This document shows positions 27,569 through 35,961 of a stretch of DNA of 64,000 nucleotides, one piece after another. Made by a program: the position numbers and the translations under genes. Under the pieces are notes generated by a model that worked only from the letters and a program-made list of their open reading frames with translations, was not told where the DNA came from and did no database searches. The stretch is from assembly GCA_944325625.1 (NCBI GenBank), contig CALVAP010000013.1, positions 124,001 to 188,000 on the forward strand, read 5' to 3'. Every line of letters begins with the position of its first letter. Within the stretch, counting starts at the first letter, position 1. This stretch comes from Candidatus Gastranaerophilales bacterium. Lineage in GTDB: Bacteria; Cyanobacteriota; Vampirovibrionia; Gastranaerophilales; Gastranaerophilaceae.

Positions 27569-28768
27569 ATGAAAAGATATTTGCAAACAATTATTAGCTT
27601 ACTTTTTATAGTTTTATTTGGAAGTGCTTGTACAAGAGAAAATAATGTTCAAACATTAACATACTCAACTTGGGGTTCTCAATCTGAAATTCAAGTGATG
27701 AAGCCAATTATTGCGGATTTTGAAGTTAAAAATAATGTCAAAGTGAAACTTATTTACATTCCACAAAACTATTTTCAAAAACTTCATTTACTCTTTGCGT
27801 CAAATCAAGCACCAGATGTAATTTTCATAAATAACTATTACCTGCCTGTATACGCAAAAGCAGGCTTGCTGGAAGACGTTTCAGCTTATTTCAAAGAAGA
27901 GTTTGAAAATAAAACTTTTTTTCAAAATGCAGTAAATGCGCTAAGCCTGAATGATAAAAAATATGGCATTCCTCGTGATATATCAAATATGGTTGTTTAC
28001 TATAATAAAGATATTTTTTTACAAAACAAAACAGATTACCCAAACAAAAACTGGAACTATAAAGATTTAAGAAGGATTGCTTCAAGACTTACACAAAAAG
28101 ACAAATGGGGAATAGGATTTGAAGAAAATCCTATCTTTTGGGAGCCAATTTTATGGTCCAACGGAGGTGGAATCTTTGCAAACGACGGAGAACTTATTTT
28201 AAATTCTCAAGAGAGCAAAAAGGCACTTAATTACTGCATTGAATTAAAAACAAAATATCACGTAGCACCAACGCAAATAGAAAGTGCAAACAGAACAATG
28301 GCACAAATGTTCTTGGATGAAAAAGTTGCAATGATAATTTCCGGCAGATGGCTTGTCCCCAAATTTAGAGAAGAAGCAAGTTTTGACTGGGACATAATAA
28401 ACCTCCCCCAAGGAACCAAAGGCTCAATTGCCGGGTCTGACAGCTCAGGTTGGGCAATATCAAAATCCGCCAAAGATAAAGAACTTGCCGCCAGATTTAT
28501 AAAACACATGTCCTCAAAAGCAACAATAGAGAAATTTACAAAAAGCGGACTTATTACACCGGCGAGAAAAGACTGCGCTTACTCAAATATATTCCTTGAT
28601 AATCAAAAGCCTAAAAGTGCAAAAATTTTTCTGGACATTAATGAGAATGCAATAGTAACACCCATTCCAGACAAATATAACCAAAAAATAGAACGCCTCA
28701 CTAAACTCTTAGAACCATATTTTCTGGGTGAGAAAAAAATTTCGCCATCCACTCAGTTTGAGTTATAA
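27569..28768 (+). CDS. Extracellular sugar-binding lipoprotein (ABC transporter family 1)
   Basis: 399 residues. Lipoprotein signal MKRYLQTIISLLFIVLFGSA ends at Cys21. Family 1 solute-binding signatures include TYSTWGSQSEIQVM, FINNYYLPVYAKAGLLEDV, YYNKDIF, and SDSSGWAISKSAKDKELA. Such proteins deliver oligosaccharides or polyols to ABC importers. No permease or ATPase genes adjoin it, so it must work with subunits encoded elsewhere or be an orphan. It is almost contiguous with the preceding large membrane protein. Confidence 0.88.
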   Translation: MKRYLQTIISLLFIVLFGSACTRENNVQTLTYSTWGSQSEIQVMKPIIADFEVKNNVKVKLIYIPQNYFQKLHLLFASNQAPDVIFINNYYLPVYAKAGLLEDVSAYFKEEFENKTFFQNAVNALSLNDKKYGIPRDISNMVVYYNKDIFLQNKTDYPNKNWNYKDLRRIASRLTQKDKWGIGFEENPIFWEPILWSNGGGIFANDGELILNSQESKKALNYCIELKTKYHVAPTQIESANRTMAQMFLDEKVAMIISGRWLVPKFREEASFDWDIINLPQGTKGSIAGSDSSGWAISKSAKDKELAARFIKHMSSKATIEKFTKSGLITPARKDCAYSNIFLDNQKPKSAKIFLDINENAIVTPIPDKYNQKIERLTKLLEPYFLGEKKISPSTQFEL

Positions 28769-28777
28769 TTAAACATT

Positions 28778-30049
28778 ATGAACATGAATAAAGAAGAAAT
28801 AAACGAAATACTGGAATCAGCCGAGCAAAAAATAAGTGCTCAAATCAAGATAATCGATAAAATCAAAGAACACAATCAAGAAAAAGTACTAAGAGCATTC
28901 CAAAAGAACAAAATAGGGGCTGAACACTTTTTTACGGTAAGCGGGTATGGACATGATGATATGGGTAGAGAAGCAATAGACAAAGTCTTTGCAGACGCAT
29001 TTCATGCAGAAAAAGCCATAGTTCGCAACCATTTTGTTTCAGGCACACATACGCTAGCTTGCGCATTATTTGGAAACTTAAGATACGGCGAAACTCTTAT
29101 ATCCGTAGCAGGTGCGCCATATGATACAATGGAAGAAGTAATAGGGACAAGAGGAGATAAAAGAGCCTCTCTAATAGGACACGGGGTTAACTATAGAGAA
29201 ATTCCTTTAAAAAATGATTATGAGTTAGATTTTGACCTTATAGCCAAAACGCTGGATTCACAAACAAATATGATACTAATACAACGCTCCAGAGGCTATT
29301 CTCTCAGAAAATCCATAAGCATAGACGAGATAGAAGAAGTAGTAAAAATAGCAAAAAAAATTAATCCTGACTGTATTTGCTTTGTAGATAATTGTTACGG
29401 AGAATTTGTAGAAGCAAAGGAACCGACAGAAGTCGGTGCGGATATAATAGCAGGGTCATTAATAAAAAATCCCGGAGGCGGAATAGTAGAAGCAGGCGGC
29501 TATATAGCGGGAAAAGAATACTTTGTGGAACAAGCCGCCATGCGCTTAACTGCGCCTGGAATAGGCTCAGAGGGCGGAGCAATGCTAAATCAATCCAGAT
29601 TAATTCTACAAGGATTTTTTATGGCACCATCTGTTGTATCAGAAGCGCTCAAGGGTGCTGTTCTTGCGGCTAAAGTATTTGAACTTGTCGGGTTTAAATC
29701 AACCCCCAAATATGATGCACCAAGAACTGACATAATACAAACTATAGAGTTTGGTGAAAAACAGCCTTTACTTGATTTTTGTAAAGCATTACAATTCAAC
29801 TCACCGATAGAATCATACTTAACACCAATTCCTGATGATGTTCCCGGATATGATGACAAATTGATAATGGCAGGTGGCAGCTTTATAGAGGGCTCAACAA
29901 TTGAACTTTCGGCAGACGGACCTGTTCGTCCGCCTTACGCTGCGTACATGCAAGGAGGGTTAAACTATGCACATGTCAAAATCGCCCTCAAAGGAGTTTT
30001 GAACGAAATTTTTAATCCGGAGGCAAAAAATGAACAGTTATGTAGATGA
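28778..30049 (+). CDS. Methionine gamma-lyase-family PLP protein ('aluminium resistance protein' family)
   Basis: 423 residues, full length for the cyanobacterial/Firmicute family related to cystathionine gamma-synthase. Signatures: HFFTVSGYGHDDMGREAID, RNHFVSGTHTLACALFG, CFVDNCYGEF, and GSLIKNPGGGIVEAGGY, with the PLP lysine in IKNPGG. The in vivo reaction is not well established; cleavage of methionine or cystathionine-type substrates is inferred from the family. TATAAT lies 8 nt before the ATG, overlapping the preceding stop, and no ribosome site is present. It overlaps the TPR gene by 20 nt. Confidence 0.88.
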   Translation: MNMNKEEINEILESAEQKISAQIKIIDKIKEHNQEKVLRAFQKNKIGAEHFFTVSGYGHDDMGREAIDKVFADAFHAEKAIVRNHFVSGTHTLACALFGNLRYGETLISVAGAPYDTMEEVIGTRGDKRASLIGHGVNYREIPLKNDYELDFDLIAKTLDSQTNMILIQRSRGYSLRKSISIDEIEEVVKIAKKINPDCICFVDNCYGEFVEAKEPTEVGADIIAGSLIKNPGGGIVEAGGYIAGKEYFVEQAAMRLTAPGIGSEGGAMLNQSRLILQGFFMAPSVVSEALKGAVLAAKVFELVGFKSTPKYDAPRTDIIQTIEFGEKQPLLDFCKALQFNSPIESYLTPIPDDVPGYDDKLIMAGGSFIEGSTIELSADGPVRPPYAAYMQGGLNYAHVKIALKGVLNEIFNPEAKNEQLCR

Positions 30050-31790
30050 GGCAAATAAGCTTATTCAGGAAAAGAATTTTGAACAAGCAAGGTTAATACT
30101 TGAAAACAACCTCTTGAATGATACAGACAACATTGAAGCACTAAAGCTTCTGGGGTTGTGTAATGTCAACCTTAATGATACAGACAAAGCAATTGAAGCT
30201 TTTGAAAAAGTTACGGAAGTCTTACCGCAAGATGCGACATCTTGGTTTTATATTGCATCTTTATATGACAAAAAAGACAATTTTAAAAAAGCTGAAAATG
30301 CTTACAAAAAAGTTATATCTTTGCGAGAAGAATATGCAGATGCTTATAAAAATTTAGCCTTGCTCTACTTAAAAAATCAAACTCCAAACAACGCCCAAAA
30401 GTATGCACTAAAAGCCTCCGAACTCGAACCGTTGGACTACCAGCCATACTATATGCTTGGCACAATTGCCATTTCACAGAAAGATTACAAAAAAGCAATA
30501 GAGTACTATGAAAAAGCGGTTGGATTAAACCAGACAAGTGCATCTATGTTCAACAGCCTGGGAGCAGCATATCTGGCAACAAACAGGCTTGATGAAGCAA
30601 CCGCAATGTTCAACAATGCGCTTCTATTAGATTCAGAAAACCCTCTTACCCACTATCATATGGGAAATATTGCACAAATAAAAAAGCAGTACGAAGAAGC
30701 ATTCAAACATTTTCAAAAAGCCTACAGCAAAGAACCCTCCGTACTTAATTTAAGCGCCTTAGCATACTGCGCACTTAAAGCGAAAAAGTTTGAAGATGCA
30801 CTTACACTTTACAAAACACTTTGTGTAATTCATCCGGAAAAGCAAAATTTTCAATATAACATGGCTGTTGCACTAATTGAATTAAAAAATTACAAAGAAG
30901 CAATAACAATTTTAAAAAGACTTGTTGTTGCAAATCCTAAATCTACCGCAATAGCCGAAAAACTGGCAGAAGTATATATAAACATCGGAGAAGTAAAAGA
31001 TGCACAGACAATATACGAAATACTGCTGAAAAAAGGGAAAGTTTCCGCTGACACTTACTACAGGTACGCGCTAATTTGCATGCGATCACACGACATGGAC
31101 AAAGCAACCAAAATATTCAAAAAAGTAATAGAGTTAGAACCGGATAATGCGACGGCACATAAAGATTTAGGTGTAATTTATCTTACGCAAAGACTTTTTG
31201 ATTATGCACAAGACGAATTCAAAACAGCACTTCAACTTGCACCTGATGACTTACAAATAAACTTTGAGTTTGCAAATTTCTTATACGCAACAGCTGATTA
31301 CAAAGGAGCAAAAGTTTTATATGAAAAAGTCACTGATAAGCTAAAGGGTAATGCACCATGTTATTTTTACCAGGGATTAAATTATCTTGCATTAAATGAA
31401 CTTGAAAATGCTAAAACTGCATTTGAAAACTCAATAAAAATTGAAAAAAATGACCTGAATACCTATCATCTAGCAAGAACAAATTTCTACCTGCACAATT
31501 ATGATGAAACAAAAAACTTACTGGATGAACTTGATACCCAGGACATAGATGCACAGAACTTGCTTGCCTTAACATTCTATGAACTGGGACGATATTCAGA
31601 AGCTATAGAGGTTTACAGAAGAATTCTGGAAAAATTCAATGAAAATATAAACATAATGCTTTCGTTGGCGAAGTGTTACATAAAAGTTAACAACAAAGAA
31701 GAAGCGATAAAGGCAATAAATGAAACTCTTTCGAGATACCCTGATCACGAAGAAGCACTATCTTTGCTAAAAGAAGCAGAATCGATATAA
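30030..31790 (+). CDS. Tetratricopeptide-repeat protein
   Basis: 586 residues made almost entirely of about 15-17 TPR units (e.g. AIEAFEKVTEVLPQDATSWF, AIEYYEKAVGLNQTSA, ATKIFKKVIELEPDNATAH). No signal peptide or membrane span, so a cytoplasmic scaffold for protein-protein contacts is likely. GGAGGC precedes the ATG, which lies inside the end of the methionine gamma-lyase-family gene. Specific partner unknown; ruvC follows 7 nt later. Confidence 0.88.
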   Translation: MNSYVDEANKLIQEKNFEQARLILENNLLNDTDNIEALKLLGLCNVNLNDTDKAIEAFEKVTEVLPQDATSWFYIASLYDKKDNFKKAENAYKKVISLREEYADAYKNLALLYLKNQTPNNAQKYALKASELEPLDYQPYYMLGTIAISQKDYKKAIEYYEKAVGLNQTSASMFNSLGAAYLATNRLDEATAMFNNALLLDSENPLTHYHMGNIAQIKKQYEEAFKHFQKAYSKEPSVLNLSALAYCALKAKKFEDALTLYKTLCVIHPEKQNFQYNMAVALIELKNYKEAITILKRLVVANPKSTAIAEKLAEVYINIGEVKDAQTIYEILLKKGKVSADTYYRYALICMRSHDMDKATKIFKKVIELEPDNATAHKDLGVIYLTQRLFDYAQDEFKTALQLAPDDLQINFEFANFLYATADYKGAKVLYEKVTDKLKGNAPCYFYQGLNYLALNELENAKTAFENSIKIEKNDLNTYHLARTNFYLHNYDETKNLLDELDTQDIDAQNLLALTFYELGRYSEAIEVYRRILEKFNENINIMLSLAKCYIKVNNKEEAIKAINETLSRYPDHEEALSLLKEAESI

Positions 31791-31797
31791 TAAAAAT

Positions 31798-32286
31798 ATG
31801 AGAATAATCGGAATAGACCCCGGCATGGCAATTGTCGGATATAGTATATTAGATGTAGCAGATGACGGGAATTTTTGCCTTGTATCATCCGGCTCTATTC
31901 AAACATCCAGCAAAGACCCCGAACCCAAAAGACTGCTTGAAATATATAATGACTTAAAAACAATTATAACTAAATTCAACCCCGAAACTGCAAGTATAGA
32001 AAAGTTATTTTTCTTTAAAAACCAGAAAACGGTAATGCCTGTTTCTCAAGCAAGAGGTGTAATAATTCTTGCCCTTGAACAAGCAGGGCTTAAAATATGC
32101 GAATTCACACCAATAGAGATAAAACAATCATTAACTGGATATGGCAGAGCAACAAAAGACGAAGTAGCAAAACTCGTCAAAGTGTGTTTAAATAATTGCA
32201 AGATTTCAAAACTTGATGATACAGTAGACTCAATAGCAATAGCGATATGCTGTGCAAGGAACATAAATTTATGTAAATCGCAATAA
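31798..32286 (+). CDS. ruvC: Holliday-junction resolvase RuvC
   Basis: 162 residues. Catalytic acids D7 (GIDPG), E68 (SIEKLFF), D141 and D144 (LDDTVDSIAIAI) are in place, and LTGYGRATKDEV matches the DNA-binding basic stretch. It cuts Holliday junctions with RuvAB, which are not in this window. TATAAT (31786-31791) is 6 nt before the ATG and there is no ribosome site, suggesting a leaderless transcript besides read-through from the TPR gene. Confidence 0.95.
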   Translation: MRIIGIDPGMAIVGYSILDVADDGNFCLVSSGSIQTSSKDPEPKRLLEIYNDLKTIITKFNPETASIEKLFFFKNQKTVMPVSQARGVIILALEQAGLKICEFTPIEIKQSLTGYGRATKDEVAKLVKVCLNNCKISKLDDTVDSIAIAICCARNINLCKSQ

Positions 32287-32300
32287 AAGCGGGAGGCAAA

Positions 32301-32771
32301 ATGAATTTAAGATTACTAAAACAAATATCCATACTAAGCGTAATCCTTGGTGCTATACTGGGGTTGGTAACATTAATCCCCTATATAGGTGTATTATCGT
32401 TTCTAATCTGCGTATTTGCAGCGGGAAGCCTTGTATTAATCTATTTACAAAAACTTGAACTCATAGGCGAACTTGACACCAGAGCATGGTCAATCTACGG
32501 TGCAATAAGCGGTTTTGTAGCCTTTATCGGCTTTTCAATCTCTTTTGTTCCGCTTGCAACCATTATTGGAATGATAGTAAAAACGTCCTACTACCTTGGT
32601 ATTTCCTTAATGTTTAGAATGGGCTTTTTTATAACAATATTAATGATATTCTTTGTAGCAATCATAGCTGCTCTAATGAACGGATTTGGTTCAATGACAA
32701 CGTCTTATGCCATCTCTCTTTACAAATCACAACAGGACGAACAAAACACAGATAAAACTCAACAAAGGTAA
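32301..32771 (+). CDS. Hypothetical four-span membrane protein
   Basis: 156 residues, with four hydrophobic helices at about 8-28, 32-50, 63-95 and 105-130, a polar glutamine-rich C-terminus (SQQDEQNTDKTQQR), and no signal peptide. GGGAGGC precedes the ATG. Family not recognised. It lies between ruvC (14 nt) and mtnA (4 nt) and is probably cotranscribed with both. Confidence 0.75.
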   Translation: MNLRLLKQISILSVILGAILGLVTLIPYIGVLSFLICVFAAGSLVLIYLQKLELIGELDTRAWSIYGAISGFVAFIGFSISFVPLATIIGMIVKTSYYLGISLMFRMGFFITILMIFFVAIIAALMNGFGSMTTSYAISLYKSQQDEQNTDKTQQR

Positions 32772-32775
32772 AAAA

Positions 32776-33834
32776 ATGGAATTTACATCAAAAATTAAAA
32801 CAATAGAATGGATTGAAAACACCTCAAGGATGATAGACCAAACACAACTACCGCACAGGTTTACAACGGTAGATATACTAACATGCGATGACATGTATTC
32901 CGCCATAAAAAACATGATAGTAAGGGGCGCCCCTGCAATAGGAATAGCCGGTGCACATGGAATATCCCTTGCTGCAATAGAAATAGCTAAAATAACAAAT
33001 GATGTAAATGAATTTTTAAAGCTTTTAACCCAAAAAGCAGAATATCTCAAATCGGCCAGACCAACCGCAGTAAATCTTATGTGGGCAATAGATAAACAAA
33101 TGCAAATTGCCACTTCGACTCTGTCTACTGTATCAGGAATAGTTAATGCCGTAATTAAAAACGGTAAAAAAATGGAACTCGATGATATAGAAATAAACAA
33201 AAAAATGGGCAACTTCGGTGCGCAAATAGTACCCAAAGGGGCAACAATACTAACCCATTGTAATGCCGGTGCTCTTGCAACAGTAGGATACGGAACAGCG
33301 CTTGGGGTAGTCCGTTCTGCATACGCAAAAGACCCTACAATAAAGGTTTTTGCTAATGAAACAAGACCAAGACAACAAGGAGCAAGGCTTACAACATTTG
33401 AACTGACAACCGACGGTATAGACACAACCTTGATTACTGATGCAATGTGCTCATATTTTATGAAGAAAAAAATGATAGACCTGGTTATTGTCGGAGCTGA
33501 TAGAATTGCTTCCAACGGAGATACAGCAAATAAAATAGGCACCTACACAGTAGCAATTTGTGCCAAACATCATAACATACCATTTTACATAGCTGCTCCT
33601 CTTTCAACAATAGACCCCAATATTAAATCAGGTGAAGAAATAACAATAGAAGAACGCTCTTGCGAGGAAGTGACCACTATAAATAATGAAAAAATATGTC
33701 CCGAAGGAGTTAAAATAATAAATCCGTCTTTTGATATTACACCAAATGAGTTAATTTCAGGGATAATTACAGAAGCAGGAATACTTCGACCAAACTACCA
33801 AACTTCAATTGCAGAAGCGCTCTCAATAAAATAG
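32776..33834 (+). CDS. mtnA: Methylthioribose-1-phosphate isomerase
   Basis: 352 residues from the ATG at 32776, preceded by AAAGGT; an overlapping longer frame is rejected. Motifs of MtnA: VRGAPAIGIAGAHG, RPTAVNLMWAID, THCNAGALATVGYGTALGV, NETRPRQQGARLT, VGADRIASNGDTANKIGT, and PSFDITPNELI. The enzyme converts methylthioribose-1-phosphate to methylthioribulose-1-phosphate in methionine salvage. No other salvage genes are adjacent, so it may be part of a truncated pathway; a role in ribose-1-phosphate metabolism is possible. Confidence 0.94.
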   Translation: MEFTSKIKTIEWIENTSRMIDQTQLPHRFTTVDILTCDDMYSAIKNMIVRGAPAIGIAGAHGISLAAIEIAKITNDVNEFLKLLTQKAEYLKSARPTAVNLMWAIDKQMQIATSTLSTVSGIVNAVIKNGKKMELDDIEINKKMGNFGAQIVPKGATILTHCNAGALATVGYGTALGVVRSAYAKDPTIKVFANETRPRQQGARLTTFELTTDGIDTTLITDAMCSYFMKKKMIDLVIVGADRIASNGDTANKIGTYTVAICAKHHNIPFYIAAPLSTIDPNIKSGEEITIEERSCEEVTTINNEKICPEGVKIINPSFDITPNELISGIITEAGILRPNYQTSIAEALSIK

Positions 33835-33845
33835 AAAGAAAACAA

Positions 33846-33868
33846 AAGCGGGGAATATTTACCCCGCG
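33846..33868 (-). terminator. Rho-independent terminator of the sigma-factor gene
   Basis: GCGGGG and CCCCGC arms (33848-33853 and 33862-33867). Read on the minus strand the hairpin is followed by TTTTGTTTT; on the plus strand no T-run follows, so it serves the sigma gene ending at 33938 rather than mtnA. Confidence 0.75.
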
Positions 33869-33937
33869 AAGAATGTGTGGATATAATCTTTTAGTTTTTC
33901 ACACAACTATACTTCCTTCCTAATGCTTGTTAAGCAT

Positions 33938-34843
33938 TTATGATGCATAACCTGCAAGCAACCCCTCTTTTTCTACCAACAATCTTATTTTTTTAATTGC
34001 GCGCAGTTCAGTTTGTCTGATACATTCTTTTGTAACACCATAAATATTGCCAATTTCTTCAAGTGTACTGCGACCAATCTCATCAAGCCCATATCTCATT
34101 CTTACAACATCAGCTTCACGCTCTTTTAACTTGCTAACAACAAGCTGAATATCATTCTTCAATGCCTCAAGTTCTATATCACGAGTTACTGAAGCATTTT
34201 CATCAACCAAAATATCAGCCATTGTGACCTCTTTACCGGATGAAAGCTCAAACTCACCTTCTATTGAAAGAGATTTATTGTAAGCATTTAAAAAAGCATC
34301 AATTTTATTAGGTTCAATATTCATCTCACGAGCAACATCTTCGTTCTTAACACAACAGTTGTACTTTTGCTCCATTTTAGCCTTAACTTTAGAAAATTTT
34401 GAGAGAGTTTCTTGAACATAAACAGGAATCTTCATACAATAAGCCTGCTCTGATATAGCCTTGAACATAGATTGCTTAATCCACCAAGAAGCATAAGTCG
34501 AAAACTTATATCCCAATTTATAGTTAAATTTTTCAGCAGCAATCATAAGACCTAAGTTCCCTTCTTGAATTAAATCAATCATCGGTAACTTTGCAACATG
34601 AATAACTTTTTTAGCGATAGTTAAAACCAGCTTCAAATTAGAGCGAACAAGCAACTGTCTGGCAGCTAAATCTCCTTCATAAGCTTGTTTGGCAATAGTT
34701 TTTTCTTCACAGGAAGATAAAGACTTAATTTTAGAAATTTCTTTGACATAAGATTTAAACGCATCATCTTCACAAGGGGGAACATTTTGATTTTTAGATG
34801 GATTTGTAAGCGAATTTTTTAAGAGAGAAACAGTTTCGGACAT
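33938..34843 (-). CDS. Group-2 sigma-70 factor (RpoD/SigA-like)
   Basis: 301 residues from the ATG at 34843, with AGGAG 8 nt upstream. Region 1.2/2 (LLVRSNLKLVLTIAKKV, LPMIDLIQEGNLGLM, FSTYASWWIKQSM), region 3 and region 4 (READVVRMRYGL, STLEEIGNIYGVTKECIRQ) are complete, but the long acidic region 1.1 of a primary sigma is missing. The recognition helix departs from the usual VTRERIRQIE, so promoter choice may differ slightly. A perfect 18-bp palindrome lies 80-97 nt upstream. It is an alternative sigma factor of the kind cyanobacteria use in stress. Confidence 0.9.
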   Translation of the reverse strand: MSETVSLLKNSLTNPSKNQNVPPCEDDAFKSYVKEISKIKSLSSCEEKTIAKQAYEGDLAARQLLVRSNLKLVLTIAKKVIHVAKLPMIDLIQEGNLGLMIAAEKFNYKLGYKFSTYASWWIKQSMFKAISEQAYCMKIPVYVQETLSKFSKVKAKMEQKYNCCVKNEDVAREMNIEPNKIDAFLNAYNKSLSIEGEFELSSGKEVTMADILVDENASVTRDIELEALKNDIQLVVSKLKEREADVVRMRYGLDEIGRSTLEEIGNIYGVTKECIRQTELRAIKKIRLLVEKEGLLAGYAS

Positions 34844-34922
34844 AAACACAGCTCCTATTTAATTTCACACACACACTGCAAAGTAACATTACTTTTTATT
34901 AACAACTAACCTTATGCTAACA

Positions 34923-34940
34923 ATATATCATATGATATAT
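34923..34940. promoter_or_regulatory. 18-bp perfect palindrome ATATATCATATGATATAT
   Basis: Located in the gap between the group-2 sigma gene (start 34843) and the Trp-repeat gene (stop 35022). Its symmetry suggests a dimeric-regulator site; AT-richness means chance cannot be excluded. Confidence 0.4.
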
Positions 34941-35021
34941 ACTTTTTCAATACAAATGTGAACTTTTATTACAAAAAGTCCACATTTTTAGCTTAATATT
35001 TACAAAACTTAACTTAAAATA

Positions 35022-35762
35022 TTAGTTAGCTGTTTCTTGTTTTATATAGCCCCACATAGGATTGAAGGCATCTACAGCGGCACCAGCTATAGCAATAGGA
35101 GCTACAAGCGGATAAGCTGCTATTTTTAATATTCCATTACCGATACTTTCTGTTGATGCACCTGTGAAAGTAATTTTTTCATTTTGTGCAGGTGTACCCA
35201 TAATCCAATGTTTAATTTTGGTAAATGGTTGTTTGGAAAATTCCATAGTTGCATTATAGAAGTTATTCATACGGTTGCAAAGCCTGCTCCACCAACTTCC
35301 TTGTTGCTGTTGTTGAACGGGATAATTTCCATCAGAATAAACCGGTATAGGTTTATAACCATTATTATTGCTAAAACCAAAAAATCCTTTTATACTGTCC
35401 CAAGCTCTGCCCCAAAATCCCTTTTTCTGCGGCTGATTTGCTGAAACATATGTTTGGTTATTCTGCGTCACATTTGATTGATTTGAAGTAGAACCAAAGC
35501 CAAAGAAATTTTTTATACCATTCCAAGCACGTCCCCAGAATGAAGTTGTCTTTTGAGGTTGTTTCGGAGTATCATCCACATAAACTTCAACTGCTTGTGC
35601 CAACCGTCCAAACTCTGCATAATCCCCTTGATTCCACTTATACTCAGGTTTACTAAAAATATTACGCACGACGGTTTTAGTCGCTTTACCTTCATTGTCC
35701 AGCACAGTAGAATTTGTAACAACAATCTTATTTCCGTTTACTGTAGACACTGCTAAAGTCAT
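35022..35762 (-). CDS. Hypothetical protein with Trp-rich amphipathic repeats
   Basis: 246 residues, not recognised. Two near-identical motifs, FWGRAWNGIKNFFGF (75-89) and FWGRAWDSIKGFFGF (116-130), and a decayed third copy SWWSRLCNRMNNFYN (156-170), recur every 40-41 residues, separated by Asn/Gln/Ser-rich linkers. Each motif would be a short aromatic amphipathic helix. The first 60 residues look like a small beta domain; residues about 205-232 are hydrophobic (ILKIAAYPLVAPIAIAGAAV). No signal peptide. Membrane or wall contact by the aromatic repeats is inferred. The gene at 50.9 kb carries a related repeat. Confidence 0.7.
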   Translation of the reverse strand: MTLAVSTVNGNKIVVTNSTVLDNEGKATKTVVRNIFSKPEYKWNQGDYAEFGRLAQAVEVYVDDTPKQPQKTTSFWGRAWNGIKNFFGFGSTSNQSNVTQNNQTYVSANQPQKKGFWGRAWDSIKGFFGFSNNNGYKPIPVYSDGNYPVQQQQQGSWWSRLCNRMNNFYNATMEFSKQPFTKIKHWIMGTPAQNEKITFTGASTESIGNGILKIAAYPLVAPIAIAGAAVDAFNPMWGYIKQETAN

Positions 35763-35961
35763 AAATCTCTATCCCCTCTTAATAAACAAAATAAAAATAA
35801 TCTCTCTTAGCTTAATAAAGTATTTTGTGTTACTAAAATTGCTTATCATTAAAACTTTTTAACAATTTTTCTTAACAGAACTTAATATAAAACGGATTAA
35901 AATATTAAATAATATTAAAAGTTTTACCTTGCCTTATCTTGCAGTAGAATTAGGTTGGGGG

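Noticed and set aside
32727-33542. 271-residue minus-strand open frame opposite mtnA
   Set aside because: It mirrors conserved MtnA codons and has no recognisable domain or ribosome site; a shadow of the real gene.
33846-33868. Terminator of mtnA on the plus strand
   Set aside because: The hairpin has a T-run only when read on the minus strand, so it was assigned to the sigma-factor gene.
34990-35025. TAATATTT/AAATATTA inverted repeat after the Trp-repeat gene as a terminator
   Set aside because: Stem is all A/T and no T-run follows on the minus strand.
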